64,000 bases of DNA from Marchantia polymorpha subsp. ruderalis (lineage: Eukaryota; Streptophyta; Marchantiopsida; Marchantiales; Marchantiaceae). Of the stretch, positions 40,401-54,400 are shown piece after piece; positions within the stretch are counted from its first letter, which is position 1; each line of letters begins with the position of its first letter. The stretch covers positions 25,928,501-25,992,500 of the forward strand of contig AP031351.1 in the NCBI GenBank assembly GCA_037833965.1, in the 5' to 3' direction. Both the position numbers and the translations under genes were made by a program. The notes beneath the pieces are model-generated. The model did no database searches and was not told where the DNA came from. It saw only the letters and a list, made by a program, of their open reading frames with translations.

Positions 40401-43400
40401 GGAAAATTTTAAACATACAAATGTTTAAATGCTGAGTATTGAGACCGATATATTTCAGGCACATTGTATTCAGAATTATTTTTGTGATTACTATTGATTT
40501 GTTGGTTACATCGAATCGACTTATTCTCGCGTGACATATATATATATTGCCTTTCAATTATTTGAATTCATCTGTCATGTTACCCATTCATACTTTTAAG
40601 TTCTAATTATTTAAAGTATAACATAGGAACAGAATTTTTTTCAATAAGTTGATAATTTTTTAAATTTTTGTTGATTACGAGAGTGAAGACTTTAGTTACC
40701 CTTTAAGTATACACCTTTTATTACTCTCATTTAATACAATTTTGAAGTCTACGATCCTTTAAATCGAGGAACAGAATATTACATTGCAGTTAAGTTTGTT
40801 GAAGAGAGGGAGATCACCCGATTTACTCCGTTAATCATCTACGAGTAAGTATTTACATCTAAGCTCATTACAGTCGTAGATGATTTGTACGTACGGCTTC
40901 ATGGTTTGAAGCTTCAAAAGTATGAAGTATGATTAGGTCCTCATGAATCATGGGTAACAACATGATGCCATATCGAGACACCATCGAATCGAGTAGTGAC
41001 GAAGGCATAAATCTCGTTCAAGATATTGAAGTATCCCCAATTTTGCATCAGTCGAAGGCTGACGTTTGACTTCCATTTACCAGATCTGAACTCAGGTGTT
41101 CGTTGGAAGCAGACATTAATTGGAGAAGACATGCTCAATTCGTAGGTCTAACATCTCCGTTGACGGATATGCTTCATGAGTTCGGCTGGAATCGCGAGGT
41201 CACGAAATAAAATCGCATGTTGAAGATACAATCGCACGACGAAGGCAGGAATACAAAATCTGCTGACACGATGGAGACTGGAACGAGAGCAGCGGAGAGC
41301 AGAAGTCTTTAAAGACCACCGGTGCCTTCAGTCTGGAGAAGTTGAGGTCCACCACTCAGCCCCATGGTCCCCATCTTACCATAAGATCCTGATGAGGAGA
41401 AGGCTTGCAACGCGGTCATTCCATATCCGACGAGCATTACAAGTTCACCTACTTCATTGTCTTCACACCGTCACACCTGACACAATGTGTCAGTCATGAC
41501 CTCCACTCCCATGATTGTGGAGATATGATCAGCGATTCAGCATCACCATGTCAAACTCTACAAAAAAACTCTACCGAATCCAACCATGAATGTGAGTGAG
41601 TAACTGTGACTCTCGTGGTGAAACGCTCCAGTAAAATAGTGGTGAACGAAGTCCTCGTTGTGTTAAGCAGCGAGGTCCTTGAAAGGGGTGCCCGAATGGA
41701 TATATGCGAAGATCCTCTCAAGGATATGCGCCGCACAGACAGTCAGGCTGAAAAAATAAAACGGCCCCTAAAGGATACCTCAGCGGGACTATTTCACGGA
41801 CAGTTTTGTATGTAAGATTCCAAAATTGGGTATAACAGTGAAGTGGTAGAAATGGGAGAGGACAGGACTTTCACTCTAAAGGGACAGGAGACTACAAACA
41901 TTCTCGATGGTCTCACACACAGTCAGGAATATTTGGTCACATACGAAGGTATGAGACAAAGGCGTTTACCATCCGAGGCCAAGCAGTAAAGGAATTGACA
42001 CGGTTTAATGAATTTCAAAAGCGAGTTATGTATTTGTAGGCTATGGAATCTTGGAACCGAGTGGACGGATGTGGGGAAATAGTAAAGGTCAAACGAGGGA
42101 ATGGCTGCACATGCACGCCCGTCATGGGCTTCTCACAATAGATCTACGTCTCCAAGGCTCTCCAACCGCCCCATCACTCCTCTAACGAATTTCTTTGTCA
42201 CATGGATCCACCTCCATTTCCTGCTATGGCCTCATCCAATGCGCTAGCAGCAGCTAAATTTGAAGTACCTGCTGTCGATTCGCTCCGCTTGACCCTTTCC
42301 CTTCTCGACATTCATCCGCTGCGCAGTTACCTCGCAAACCTACCTGGCTTTTGGCGGAGGATCTGCGCATTTCAAGGGAATTAACCGGCTCCGAAAAGTA
42401 AGCAGTGTCAGCTGAACTGGCACGGCCTGGCTGCTCAGGGGTAGTAAGTAGCAATGAACTTCAGCAGAGAGACACTGGCTGACTCCGTTCACTTTGGCCC
42501 CCGGCCAAAGCGAACGCTTTCTTTCCTCTAGCCTTTGTTGTCATCATTTGCTTGGTTTTGATGCTATTCTATTTCATACGTCCTACCGGAGTTTCACTTT
42601 TTGGGGAACGGGAAGAACGAATCTTACTGACAGCAGCAAGCAACCGTTGGGGGGTTGGCGATGTACAAGAACCACCGGGGGGTTTCGATGGGTTCAGATC
42701 TGCTGGGAATTTCCCTTTCCCGACGAAGTTTCCCAGCACCATTTCTAATCAGGCCCAGAAGGTCACAGATTTCCTCGCTGAAAAAGCGGCCGGAAGCGGT
42801 AACGAGGCCCTGTTCATAAGATAGCCCTCGATCCCACTCGTACGAACCCTTTTTCCTTCGTTCGGAGTTTTCCCGCTTGATCGTCGGTAGTCGAAAAGCT
42901 TATAATTTGTCGGAAATTTCAGCTGTTTACCCTTTTCATTTTCGTTGAAGCAAAAAACTGTTATCAGTAACTTTTCCAAGAAGAAGAATCAATTTCGAAG
43001 TCCCGGAGTTTCAATCTCACTATGTTTCACGTACACTCCTTAGCAAAGCCGCCCCCAAAATGTATGGGCCATCGTGTTGGTCATTTATAAGGCACGTCCC
43101 AACTCGCTTTACGCTTTTTCCAATCCCATGTATTTGAACCCATTGCGGAAATTACAGACGCCATAGTAAGAAGGAGTTTCCCATAGACCGGAGTGATAGA
43201 TAGAAGAAAAGTAAGAGACTTGCTTGACTTGACTTGACTGCGGGTCGGATTTGATAGAATGTAACCCTTGAACGATGAACTAGTGTGGGGAGTGTAAGAG
43301 TGTGGGAGCCCGATTGAAAGGTCATATGCCTTGCAAATCGCAGGTATCCTGAGCCAACGGAAGGCAATTCTTAGTGATCAGATATTGTGGGTGGATACTT

Positions 43401-46110
43401 TAGGGAAGCGGTTTCCTTTGTAAAAGATGGCACGAAAAAATTACAGAGAGAACATGAGATGCATGGTTTGTACATTGTTCTATATTGACTGTTTAAATAT
43501 CCAATTCAATGTGAGGCCCCACCAACATGAGGAGATTCAGTTTTTTTTTCTTACTGTTGCGTCTGGACAAGTAGTAAGTCATCAGTGATAGATTGCCGTT
43601 TCCGACATGGTACATAAAGTTATATAGTTTGTGGCAAGATAATATTCCATCTCCTTTTCCTTGTGCAGCTCAAGTTCCCCCATCTAAAATTGGATATGTG
43701 TAACCTCTAATATTTTTTATGCAAAGTCCATGTTTTACACAGAAGTTTTGTTTCGACGTGGCGCAGTTTTTATTTTCTGGATATTAATTTTTTCCATGCA
43801 CGTCTCATCTCTGAAAGCTCTTGAGATCAACGGACGACGTCAACCCTTCGGTAAACTCCGGTGCCCCTTCGGATCTAGCTCTCAGTTCCTCCACCATGTT
43901 CCTGTACTGTACTTTCCGGGGAAAGTAACAGTCTTCCTCCTTCTTGGAAACATTACTGTACAGTGCGGTACAGTGGCTTACAGGAACAAGGGTTCGGCCT
44001 CGCCTGAGGTTCATTAATGGCCGAGAGATAAGTGCGCAGAAGGCAAGCTTCGTGCGAACCTCTCGCGGCTTTCATCATAAAGGAAGCAGGAGGTGGACAT
44101 TTACTTCTTTGCGAAAAGCGACTGTTCGACGCTTTTGACGCGCGTGGCGTTCGTTGCTTTTCTCTCGTCTTCTGATTTATTTACCGAAAAAGGTTACTCA
44201 GAAATGATGTCTTCTAATTCTCTCGGTTCAGTGGAAATCGAGTGAATTTCATTACAGGTCGTGGACAGATGTTTGGATGTTCGTTTCCACATATGTATCT
44301 GAACATGCCTACGTTTTTGTGCGCTCGGCCTCTAGCGATCTGCTGGATGAGTTGAGATAAATCCAATTATTTTCTAGACTTGAAACATATGTTCATGTTA
44401 AACATGAACATATGAATCAAGGATCATATTCTGAGCCAGGATCAAACTCTTTTCTTTTAGTATGATTATTCAATTTACTCATAAATGGTTAGATGTGCTG
44501 TCTGTTTGCTGTAAGATTTGTTGGACAATGTAATCTGATATCTGTTTCCGTTACACGGGTAGTCACTTCATTTTCTGCATTTGCTTAATTGTGTTAGTGT
44601 AAGATGTTTAGTTAAACAGGAAGTAGCACTTGATCCATAGATGTACATCTTAGATGCACCAATCTTAGATCCGACTTCTTGTCCATTTGTAGCGCAAAAC
44701 ATGAGGTTTCAAATGCGAAGTTGGTGTGACATGACGAGAGATGAATACCTCACGTTGAAAAAGAGTTCCTATTACTCGCAATCGAATGAAACATCGTAAT
44801 TAGTTTGAAAGTGTCGAGTTACTATTGCTAACACGAAGCTTGTAAAGCTTGTAAAATTTTACACCTGATAATTAATTTATCTTGAAAGATTATTCTTTTA
44901 TTGGAGAGAAAGTTAGTGAAGAGCCAAGAACTGATGTTTTTTCAAATATGAAAACTATGTATAGATGGTAATTTTTTTTTCTCCAGTTTTGAATTTATAC
45001 CGATCTTTTAAACATATGCTTCAACCTGCTTGTGAGAAAATATATCTATCTCTACGTTTTGCACATGAAAACTATTGTGTTTAGGCTATTACAGTTTTTC
45101 TGATTAAAAAGATAGCGGGTGCAATTCACAAATAAAAATCATGAGAAAATGTTGATTTTGAGAATGCTCTTGTTTCATAGAGACTTCACGTTGATAGTTT
45201 GTAGACATTAAACACGGTGGTGCAATTTTTTCCATTGTGATGAAATTAGAAACCAGACGCATGTAAATTCTTCGGTCCATGTCGTATATTTTGTTATCCT
45301 ACTTTATTTTCCAAGCATTTTCCAAATCTCAAAAATATCGATCAGATCACTTTCAGATAAGATGAAAGCTGAACTGTCACTGGCCATTATGTTCAATGTC
45401 TTCCATCGTGATCTAGTATGCCATAAACTCAGCAAAGTCGATATATGTCTTTCAACCCTCATAGCACTTCATATTGTACTCGTGAGCGATCGAACTGTGC
45501 AAGAGAGCAAGTTGTCATGCTTAGATTTGCACTTCCATTGTACAAGATTTTGTCAATTGAATCTGAGAGTGGCAGGTGTCACGTGTCCATGAGGACACTG
45601 GCTAAGGCTCATGATCTCATGGGCAGTGATCTGAAGTTGAATGCATCCCACACTTTGTGCCAAGAGTCGAGGAAGTGTCGGGTGTCAAAACCTGAGAATC
45701 AAGCTCGACATCCTCCGGAGGATTCTAGGGGCACCGTTCAGGCCGACCTCCAGAAAATGAAGACAAATTATTCCTAACGATTGTGAAAACCATAACCGGA
45801 AAAGCATGGAAACGTCCAGACCGCGAACCCACCATAGATTAAAAAATAATGAAAAATCAACCACGGCAAGGAAAGAGTTGATGATGTCGTCAGTCGACGG
45901 ACACAACTCAAAAGGCGATGGTGGGACGATGGTGGGACCGCAGATTTGACCAGAGATACCGGATGCACCAACATAACATGAACATTACATTCCGCATCCC
46001 CAGAAGATTATATTTCGTAGTTTGGGGAATATTGGCCCCCATAGATTCAGTCGTCTACGTGTCCAGATGAACCGGCGGAAGGAAGTTTGTCCATGTCTAC
46101 CAGTGAACTA
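37431..46110. other. Long region without a recognised gene
   Basis: AT-rich stretches (37750-38650, 39800-40900, 44300-45350) alternate with moderate-GC stretches (38650-39700, 41100-43400, 43800-44200). Frames such as minus 39023-39364 (113 codons) and plus 45445-45777 (110 codons) show no domain I recognise. AAACCCTA, a telo-box, occurs on the minus strand near 38675-38687, but no gene could be attached to it. Confidence 0.45.
44386..44414. repeat. Near-perfect palindrome, 14-bp arms with a 1-base centre
   Basis: CATATGTTCATGTT at 44386-44399 is followed by one base and its exact reverse complement at 44401-44414, in AT-rich noncoding DNA. Confidence 0.85.
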
Positions 46111-46124
46111 GTCGATGTCGAGGA

Positions 46125-46335
46125 GGCGCATGGGTTCACTGCAGCAAAATTCCGTGGTCCAAAATAGATCGTTGCACGTTCATCGTTTCGTGCCCTCGTT
46201 GCTGTCCAGGGCTTGAGCTCGTCCCGGCGAGCTGATCAGCAATAGGCGCATGGATTCAGTGGGCCAATCGCCGCGCTCCACAATGGACTGTTGCACGATG
46301 TGGGCTTCGTGCCCTCGTTCCGGGCTCGGGCGCGA
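46125..46335. repeat. Diverged tandem duplication, period about 120 bp
   Basis: GGCGCATGG(G/A)TTCA begins units at 46125 and 46245. Both contain GTTGCACG and TTCGTGCCCTCGTT at matching offsets. Similarity is moderate, so the duplication is old. Confidence 0.7.
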
Positions 46336-48296
46336 GTTGTTTATTACCGCCCCAAATAGAGCAGGACGATCTCGTCTATGCGAAATGTCGCTCGCCACGA
46401 GGCCGGATTAGGGTCATCCCTCCAATACACCGTCGCCGAGTTTCAAGATTATCTTGGATTCGTTAATTTACGAAGGTCAGTGAATGAGCCCCGTCATGGC
46501 CGCCGAGCGAGCGAGCCATCGTCAGTTGGTGTGGACATAATCGACCAACAACTGCAGTGACCTGCGGGTACATGGAAAAGCCTGTAGCTGCAGGCATATG
46601 TATGTTCCAGGGAGGAATCCACCTTCCCAAGGCCCCCATGAGTAACAATTCAACGCAGACATATTCCCACGCTGACTGCTTTTCGTCTCCGGCCGAGTCT
46701 TTCAGCCCGAATTTTTCACCCGGCCGTGCTCGCGCCCTCTCTCACTATTCCGCGATCTTGCTGCGTCCGTTCTCCGGGTCGATGGGCGCAAGATGAGGAA
46801 TCCATCGACATGAAATGGCCGTGCATTGCATGAGGAAGAGGAGGAGGATTAGATTAGATAGCCTCAACCGCGAACGACCCAAGAGAGCGGACATTCACCT
46901 GGTGCAATTCCACGTAATGCTAGAAAGATTTAGGGTTCATACGGAAAATCCGTCCGGGCTAATGTACCTTACATGCTACGTTGTCATCAAGTACGAGCAA
47001 GTACGAAACGCACCGCTTCATGATGAGAACTTGATCTTTACAGTGAAAATAATGGACCAGTGCCGAGAGTCCCGATCCCCGTGGTTGGTTGTCGGTGAAG
47101 GGAAAACACTCGCCCTCCCACGGCGACTTGGCAAGCGAGTATTCGAGTCTGAGGCTTGTCAGTTGCTGCAATACCGGTAGTCTGGAGGGGTCGGGTCGGG
47201 TCGGGGGCGACGAAATGTCCTACACAAAGGCATAAAAAATCCACCCCTTGGCGTTCTCGCTCCAGTCGCCTGGTTGGTAGCGGTTGGGGTAGCGCAGATA
47301 TTTTGGTTCAGATCTGAATCGCGGGCTATTGGGTTTCAGAAACGAGGCCATTGAATGACCGGCGACGGGGTTCCACATGTATATTGAAATGATACGACGG
47401 ACGACACGAATCGGGCGATCAGATTAACCTGCAAGGCAACAACTGATCGTGCTAATCTCTCGAGCATTGAATGGCCAGGTGCATTGAATGGGAGAAGCTA
47501 GAGAGCCCCCGACTGCGTAGCCGGGGGCAGTCACGGGGGAGCGTCGGTTACGTGGTTGCAGATAGCGCGGTTCGGGGTGATGGCGCCAGCCGACCAGCCG
47601 GACATGGAGGCCGTCGAATTGGAATCTTTTCGTGGTCAGCCCTCCAGGAATCTGGAGATCTGCCTGCAGCGAAAAGGTTGGAGCAGCAGCAGCAAGTCCA
47701 CTCTGGCGAATGCGAAATGGTCGACGAGGGAGCGCCGGGCTCAATTTAGAAGCTTTTCGAAAAGTGCCTGCTGGTTTGCTTGGTGAGCCCGGGTCCCGCT
47801 TGCAGGGGGCGGATCAGTTGCTATAACAGCGCAAAAGAGCTATTTAATCGTCCTAATAAAGCCGCCCGGGTTTCTGCGGGTCAACTTGCCCCACAAATTT
47901 TAGGTGCACAGAGAGAGAACGAACGAACGAACGAACTCTGCTCTTCTTCCTCGCTTTTGCTCTCTTGCTCTGGAGCTTGGCTTCTGTTCAGTGATATTTT
48001 TGTGCGACTCGGAGTCTCGAAATTGTTGCATTCAATGCACACGCCTGTGCGAAACCAAACGGGCTTGCGGCCCGTGAAATTTGGCTCTCCCTTTAAGGTC
48101 CATGAGCTCAATGTAAGCAGACTCGTCGAGCCCAATTAACGGTCCAAAAAAGTACACATGCGAGAAAAGGGACAACGGCCGAACCATCGTCAGGCAGACA
48201 AAGCGCAGTCCCGCCAAAGTGGAAAGCGTAAGAATAAAACTGGAGTTACTAATGTTGCTAGCCATGAGAGTCTCCTCCTCGAACCTTCCCGGTTCC
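46336..48296. other. Moderate-GC region without a recognised gene
   Basis: Open frames up to 121 codons have no recognisable domain. A GTCGG repeat lies near 47189-47208 and a GAAC repeat near 47919-47936. The stretch at 47470-47800 stays open in several frames but shows no family signature. Confidence 0.4.
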
Positions 48297-48735
48297 AAGT
48301 CCGGGGAGAAGCCGACAGGACGAGTAAACGTGCCGTATAATATAATATAATATAATAGATACTATATATATAATTCTAAGAAGTATAGTGATAATTATTA
48401 GGGACTACATTAGGCAGCTCAAAGAGGAAAAAGGGCTGGCTCAGTCGAATGGGCGGGGGAAGGGTTTCAGCTTGCAAAGATCGAGAAACTGGCGTCCAGG
48501 CAGAAGGTAAGAGAGAAGTCCGGCGAGAATCCGACAGGACGAGTAAATGTGCCGTATAATATAATATATGTAATAACATGTATATAAGTAAAGGAAGTAT
48601 GATGATTATTAATAGGAAGTATATTTGGCAGCTCAAAGAGGAAAAAGGGCTGGCTCACTCGCATGGGGGAAAAGGGGTTCAGCTTGCAAAGATCGAGAAA
48701 CTGGCGTCCAGGCAAATCTCCGGTCGAGGCAGAAG
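48297..48735. repeat. Two tandem copies of a 219-220-bp unit
   Basis: Units start near 48297 and 48517. Each contains CCGACAGGACGAGTAAA, a TATAATATAATA run, a CAGCTCAAAGAGGAAAAAGG segment and CTTGCAAAGATCGAGAAACT. The copies are highly similar with small indels, so the duplication is recent. Confidence 0.85.
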
Positions 48736-51410
48736 GAAAGGGAGAAGGGCACTAGTCGACTCACGAGGAACCTGAGGGGCGAAACTCCGGGTCTGGGCGT
48801 GAACTGGTCGCTGGACTCGATGTGGAGTGAGTCGTCAGGCGTCATCAGCATGTGACCCGCGGGCACGCTGTCATCATTCGTATCAAGCTTTTGGGCTCTC
48901 TCTCGCGCTCGCCCGAAGGGAGCTTTTGCGAGGGCGAAGCGTAGAGCTCCACTTGGACGAGCTCCCTGGCCAGGGCTCCACTTGCCCACCCTCGAAAACT
49001 ACAAATGTACTGCGGAAAGCTGCCGACGAGGTGGATCGGGTTCGAACCCAACCGGCCCCGGTGACTGGACCGCCCGCCCGGCCTCGGTTGGCTCCACGTC
49101 CTTCTTATCTTCAAGGCCTTAACACGTTTCGTCTAATCCACGGTCACATTACCGATTCGACCTTTACCCCCCGCGAACTTACCGCTTCTCCCGTTTCTCT
49201 CCGCCTTTTCTTCACGGCCCCGGGGTGAGTTACCGGTTCGCTCGGTCGACCTCTCTGGCCGTCGTCTTCCGGCCCTCGCTTTCCTCGCAGGCGCTTGCTC
49301 TGCTGACAGCGCGAGCCCTCTAACGTCTCCCTCGTCCGTCGAGAGGCATGAGTGAGTGCCTCGAACGCTCTCTCTCCTCTGCCCCTTTAATAATTGCATC
49401 GCTCGGACGAACAAAGCGTTCTGATTTTACTTTGCGGTCGAACCAGCTCCCTCGGACGTGCATTCGGATCGGACTGAACGATCGATCTCTCGCAATCTCG
49501 CGAGCACATGGCCGCGACGGACGAATGCCTCGATTATGGGTGCGCTGTGCGGTTGCATCTCCTTCTTCTGAACACTGGCTGGTTGCGATTTATTTGATCG
49601 AGACTGAAGTGAGTGAGTGAGGTTTCGTAGATTGCCATGCGGTGGGTCCCGTTTGGCTTCGTGTTTGAAGAGCCCGGGGAAGTGAGCATGCCGGAGGTGC
49701 TCGGCAGGACATCTCACCCTCCCAGCAGTTGGTGTTTTTGCCGTCTCGATGGTATCTTCGAGCACGTGAGGACTCTGTAGCTGTACCTTTCTTGACAGTG
49801 ATGGACCACATCCGCCTCTGAGAAGCTAACCATGGCCACAAGGGCGGGCAGGCAGGCAAGAAGGAAGGAAGGAAGCAACTCGTAGAAGCCTGGATGACTG
49901 TCCACTGTCCACACACGGCGGGGTTTAGGGTTCTCTCGTAAGGTGCACGGGTCGGATTTTGTTGGCGAGAAGTTCTTCGTTGCTGGCGGTGCACCGATGT
50001 GCTCCGCACTTACAATGGCGTAGGCATTCAAAATTCTCAGGCCCATGATGTGAGATTAAGTTGTTTTCATACAACGACGGAGGGTAGGTTCGATCGACCT
50101 TTCAGATCCCAGATGTCCCAGTGGGTCCACCATCCATCCCACAAAGCTCTTCAGTTCAGACTCATGCTCCATACCAGACGTGAAGTGAGTAGATAGATGT
50201 CTCAGTCATTTGCAGGACTCATGCATGTCGTCGCCGCTAGGAACCGCAGACGATCCGTATCAATGCACGCACCATCCATGGCGGGATCGAGACATAGGTC
50301 TCTCACTCACAGAGACTTTACGGGAGGTTCTCCATACCTTGTGTCAGAATTTGTCTGCACCAGCATCAAACCTACCAAAAACTGTCCTTGCGACTCGAAC
50401 ATGCAAATAAAACAAGTCACGATCTCCGATGCAGAGAAGAGGAAGTAAACAATGAGCTCACGGCCATCAGGACACAGCTACTACTCCTACTCCTCCTACT
50501 ACATTCAAAACCCTGCCAAACGCAGGCTTGGGTCCACGTGACCAACGCCTACATCAGTTTCGCTAGAGCAATTCTACGGAGAAGCTTGTTGACTCTCCAA
50601 CAACCACCTCACGCATCGTGATCTCGACATTCTCATATTCCTGCAATTCAGGACTAGGAATCAAAAGACATTAAGAACGAAGAAAGCCTAGACTCGACAC
50701 AAGCAGCTTCTATTACATCTCGCCACCCTGGAAGCTAACTGAAGCGCCTGTGGTTGAGACATTGAGAATGTCTGCACTGGACACCACGACGCTTACACTC
50801 CGAGATGCAAATTCAGAAGTCCTGAGCCCGTCCGCAATCACAACATTTTATTCGCGTAGACCCAAACGCACGGTCAATGCTACTGAAGCAAACAAAGCTT
50901 TCACAGTCGTGGAACAGACAATAGAATTCAAAGGTTGCCCGAAAGCTCGTCCGAGAACGGGAAGACCAGGTGTCCTTCCTGGGTTAATAAGTCAGTAACG
51001 CATTCCGGGATGTTTGTATTCGGCGGAGGAGATGAGAGTTGGGATCCGGGACTGACGGAAGGGAAACAAGAGGAGAGGCTACAGCAGCTGGTGAGGTGAG
51101 GTGAGGTGAGGTGAGTACGCATGGTACTCGTCCCATGTGAAACAGGCTTTGCGTTTCTCAGTGACAATGGCGTACACCTGACAAATGCTTTCAATTGGGG
51201 AGGTGGGGTAGGAGAACTTGATCTCTGCTTTCGGCTGAAACTCTTGTTGTCCGGACAAGCCATCATGGGCGGTTGGCAGTCTCTCTTGTGATGTTTAGAA
51301 GGAATCTGCGTGTCCTGGTATGCGTCAAACAATCACCTTCAGTCATTGGACATTTCGAATGTTGGGCTTGTGGGACGAGAGCCAAACTCCTTCTGGTATG
51401 ATGTTCGCGA
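48736..51410. other. Moderate-GC region without a recognised gene; 3' flank of the HAD gene at its right end
   Basis: The right part should hold the 3' untranslated region of the HAD phosphatase. A GTGAG repeat lies near 51091-51115. GGGTTTAGGGTT (49921-49933) is a telo-box-like motif. No frame showed a domain. Confidence 0.4.
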
Positions 51411-54400
51411 TCAGGCGGGAACGGTGGAAGTTGAAGTGGCCTTGAGCGTTTGTAGAGTCCAGACAAGGACAGTCCATTTTCGCTGTAAGGCAATCGCAAG
51501 GAGGCGAGCATCGGGATTCACTGCATGAGGTCTCCCAACCTGTCATTGACAAAGCACCACCGAGCTCAGAAACTACGACACATTTGAAGACGATGTACTG
51601 GCATCAACAACTTCGTCAGATCCTGGTGTTTGGAACGAGGACAACTATCACGCGTCACGAAATTAGACCACTGGTATGCGAGGAGCGACTGATTGAGGAG
51701 TCTCTGCATTGTCGACATTACCATTTCCAGCATCGAAATGTCAGCGATGCTATCTCCGAAGGCCATGCTGTCTTCCAAAGACACGTCAAATCGTTTGGCA
51801 TAATCGAGTACGCGCTCGGCTTTTTCACTGTTGCTGGTTGCCATTCCGTTCAGCTCTCCGGTGAATCTGAATCGCAAGTGACCAACCAGTGTGAGGACGA
51901 GGGAAGAATGAGGATGGGACGGAAACAACAGTTCTAACCTAAGCAGGACTCTGGTGCCGGTTCAGACTTAGATACCTTCTACTGAGTATTTGCTGTAAGA
52001 TGGAACAGGGTTTGCTGCACACGAGTTCATCAGATGATCTTGATTGAACCGGATGACTTTTTAGCCTCTTAACAATGAAACAAATCTGGAATCTGGAGAT
52101 TAGTGCCTGGAAATATATTCTTCTCGTCACTTCGATGGATAGATAGATACATACAAAAGGATTTATGTTTCATATTCATTTATGTATTAATATTTACAAA
52201 AGGAAGGACAAGCTCGAATGCTAGATTTCAGGTCTGATAATATCTGTACTGGCTGCTCAGCCTGCATGCTCCCTCGTAATGGACGAGAGAGCACGCGTAA
52301 CAGCAGGAGATGACAGCGATACTGACTTCCCAGGATAAGAGCGGATTAACATCCGAATTGCCAGAGACAGTAATGGTGCTACGAAATTCAAAGGTACGCA
52401 GTTCAGACAAAGATTCGAACCTGCCATTTTCTTCGACCAACTCGGCAGCATATACAAAATCTGTCATTCCATAGAGCATCAATGGGCATCAAACTTTTAG
52501 ATCTGGACGCTACAGGCGATCTGATCTTCGTGTCTAGGATATGGATAGATGATTGCGACAAGAGAGTCCATAATAAATAATACTGTAACAAAAGCTTGCA
52601 ACATCTGAAGTTCGAGTGGATAAATGCTGATACCTGCATCGATATCCCGAGCCAGTGGTGCAATTTGGAAATCAAGGGCACCAGTCACAAGAACGATACG
52701 GTAGCCCAAGGTCTTCAACACTGCTATATGTTCCACAGCGCCAGCGAATATCCTGTTCAACGTGAAAACCAACGACCATCCCTGTTTCTCCACTCAGAAG
52801 AAAGTTGCTATTACTGAGCTGACGCCCAGCTCTCTCCAATGCTGCTGAAGCAAAAGAAAATCTAATGGCATCGTCTCATCAATTGAACTTCGTTGGCTGT
52901 GACTAATCTCAATGTGATAACGCTCGGTGTACGCACTAGTTATTACAGTCCAAAGAGCTACTCTCTTGCTACATATATTAAAAGGTTCTTAGAGATTGCT
53001 TCACTGTATCGGCATTCGAAGGCTTTACTTCTCGTAATCATCTCTAAAATCTGGACTGGCACTGCAATCTCGGCCATAGGCGAAGGCATGCAGGGAAACC
53101 GAAAATATTCAAGTCAATGCAACAGACTTCTTTCCGCCAGTAGGTAACAGTTTCATGGTTTAAAATGACAGCCCCACAGTTAGAGCTAATGGCGCTGTTA
53201 TTCCGGCGTTTGATCTTTCCACAGTATTCCTGATAAGAATGATGTGGAGTCCAGCGAGGTTGCTATGATTATTGTGACCTGATGTATAAGCGGATGTTCT
53301 TGAACCTGGCGTCGACGTCAGATCCCGAGCTTCCAAATTTATCTTCTCGGCTCATATAACTTGGAGTTTATCAAGACAATTGTCGTCTATTGTACTGCAA
53401 TCAGGTCACAAGAGGCTGCTGGAGAGGAACTCACCTCGGCTTATAATAACGTTCGTAAATGAGAGCAGCCATTGAGCTCTTGCTATCAGCTGATCGTCCT
53501 TTATAATGATTGGAGTAGAAAATTCGATTGAAGGTGGCTCGATCAAAATGATCTACGAGGAGGTAAAAAATGCACAGTACTGCGAAGCAGGGAACCCAAA
53601 CAAATTTCATGAAGAAGGACAGCTCCGACATACGAACAGCCAGATAAGCGAGTACCACATTTGTTCGGGTAATAGTTCCATCCACATCAAAAAAAGCTGC
53701 TTTATGTCGAACTTGCGCATCTGTCCTGGTTTCACTTCCAGTACTTGGGTTCATAGATTGCTCTGCATTGATCTTGCTGACCGGATCTGATTCAGGGAGC
53801 TCAAAGTTGGGAACAGGAACATCCACTGAGCATTTGATGACCAGGCCTCTCTTGATCTTGATATTCAGAACAAAATAAAATTTTCCATTGCCCGTGGCAA
53901 ATACTTTCCTCACTGAATTCTTGCAAATGCCAAGACATCCACCAGTCTGAAATTTAAAAGGAGCCGGAGATGAATCAAAAGCTTTAGAAACGCTTGAGTC
54001 CAAACGCTTGTAATGACCGCTGGCATTGACATCTGCGGCAGAGAACATAAATGAGCAACTCCTTCTCTCCAAGAGCGTGAATCTTCGCTACCTCAATTTA
54101 TTCATTGGATGGAAAAAGAGTAACTGGACCTAATTTGACTTCAACCACATGCAGGAGTATGACCAGAAACGCATATTTAGCAATCTCACTCGACATGTGC
54201 AGAACAACTGAGAGGGATTATTTGCATTTGAGAACGCTGATTCATAATGGCTCATTGTTTCAGGAAGTAGGGTGCTTTTGACGCGATTCTCCTACTTCTG
54301 GTACATACACACTAACAGGTGAGCCACTTAAAGACCAGGCGTGCAGGAAGGAGAAGATCAGACCACTCCTGTTACCACCACTCTCATGGAAGAATGCTTC

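Noticed and set aside
49020..49060. GGGTTCGAACCC, resembling a tRNA T-arm
   Set aside because: No acceptor stem, D-arm or anticodon arm can be folded around it at proper spacing.
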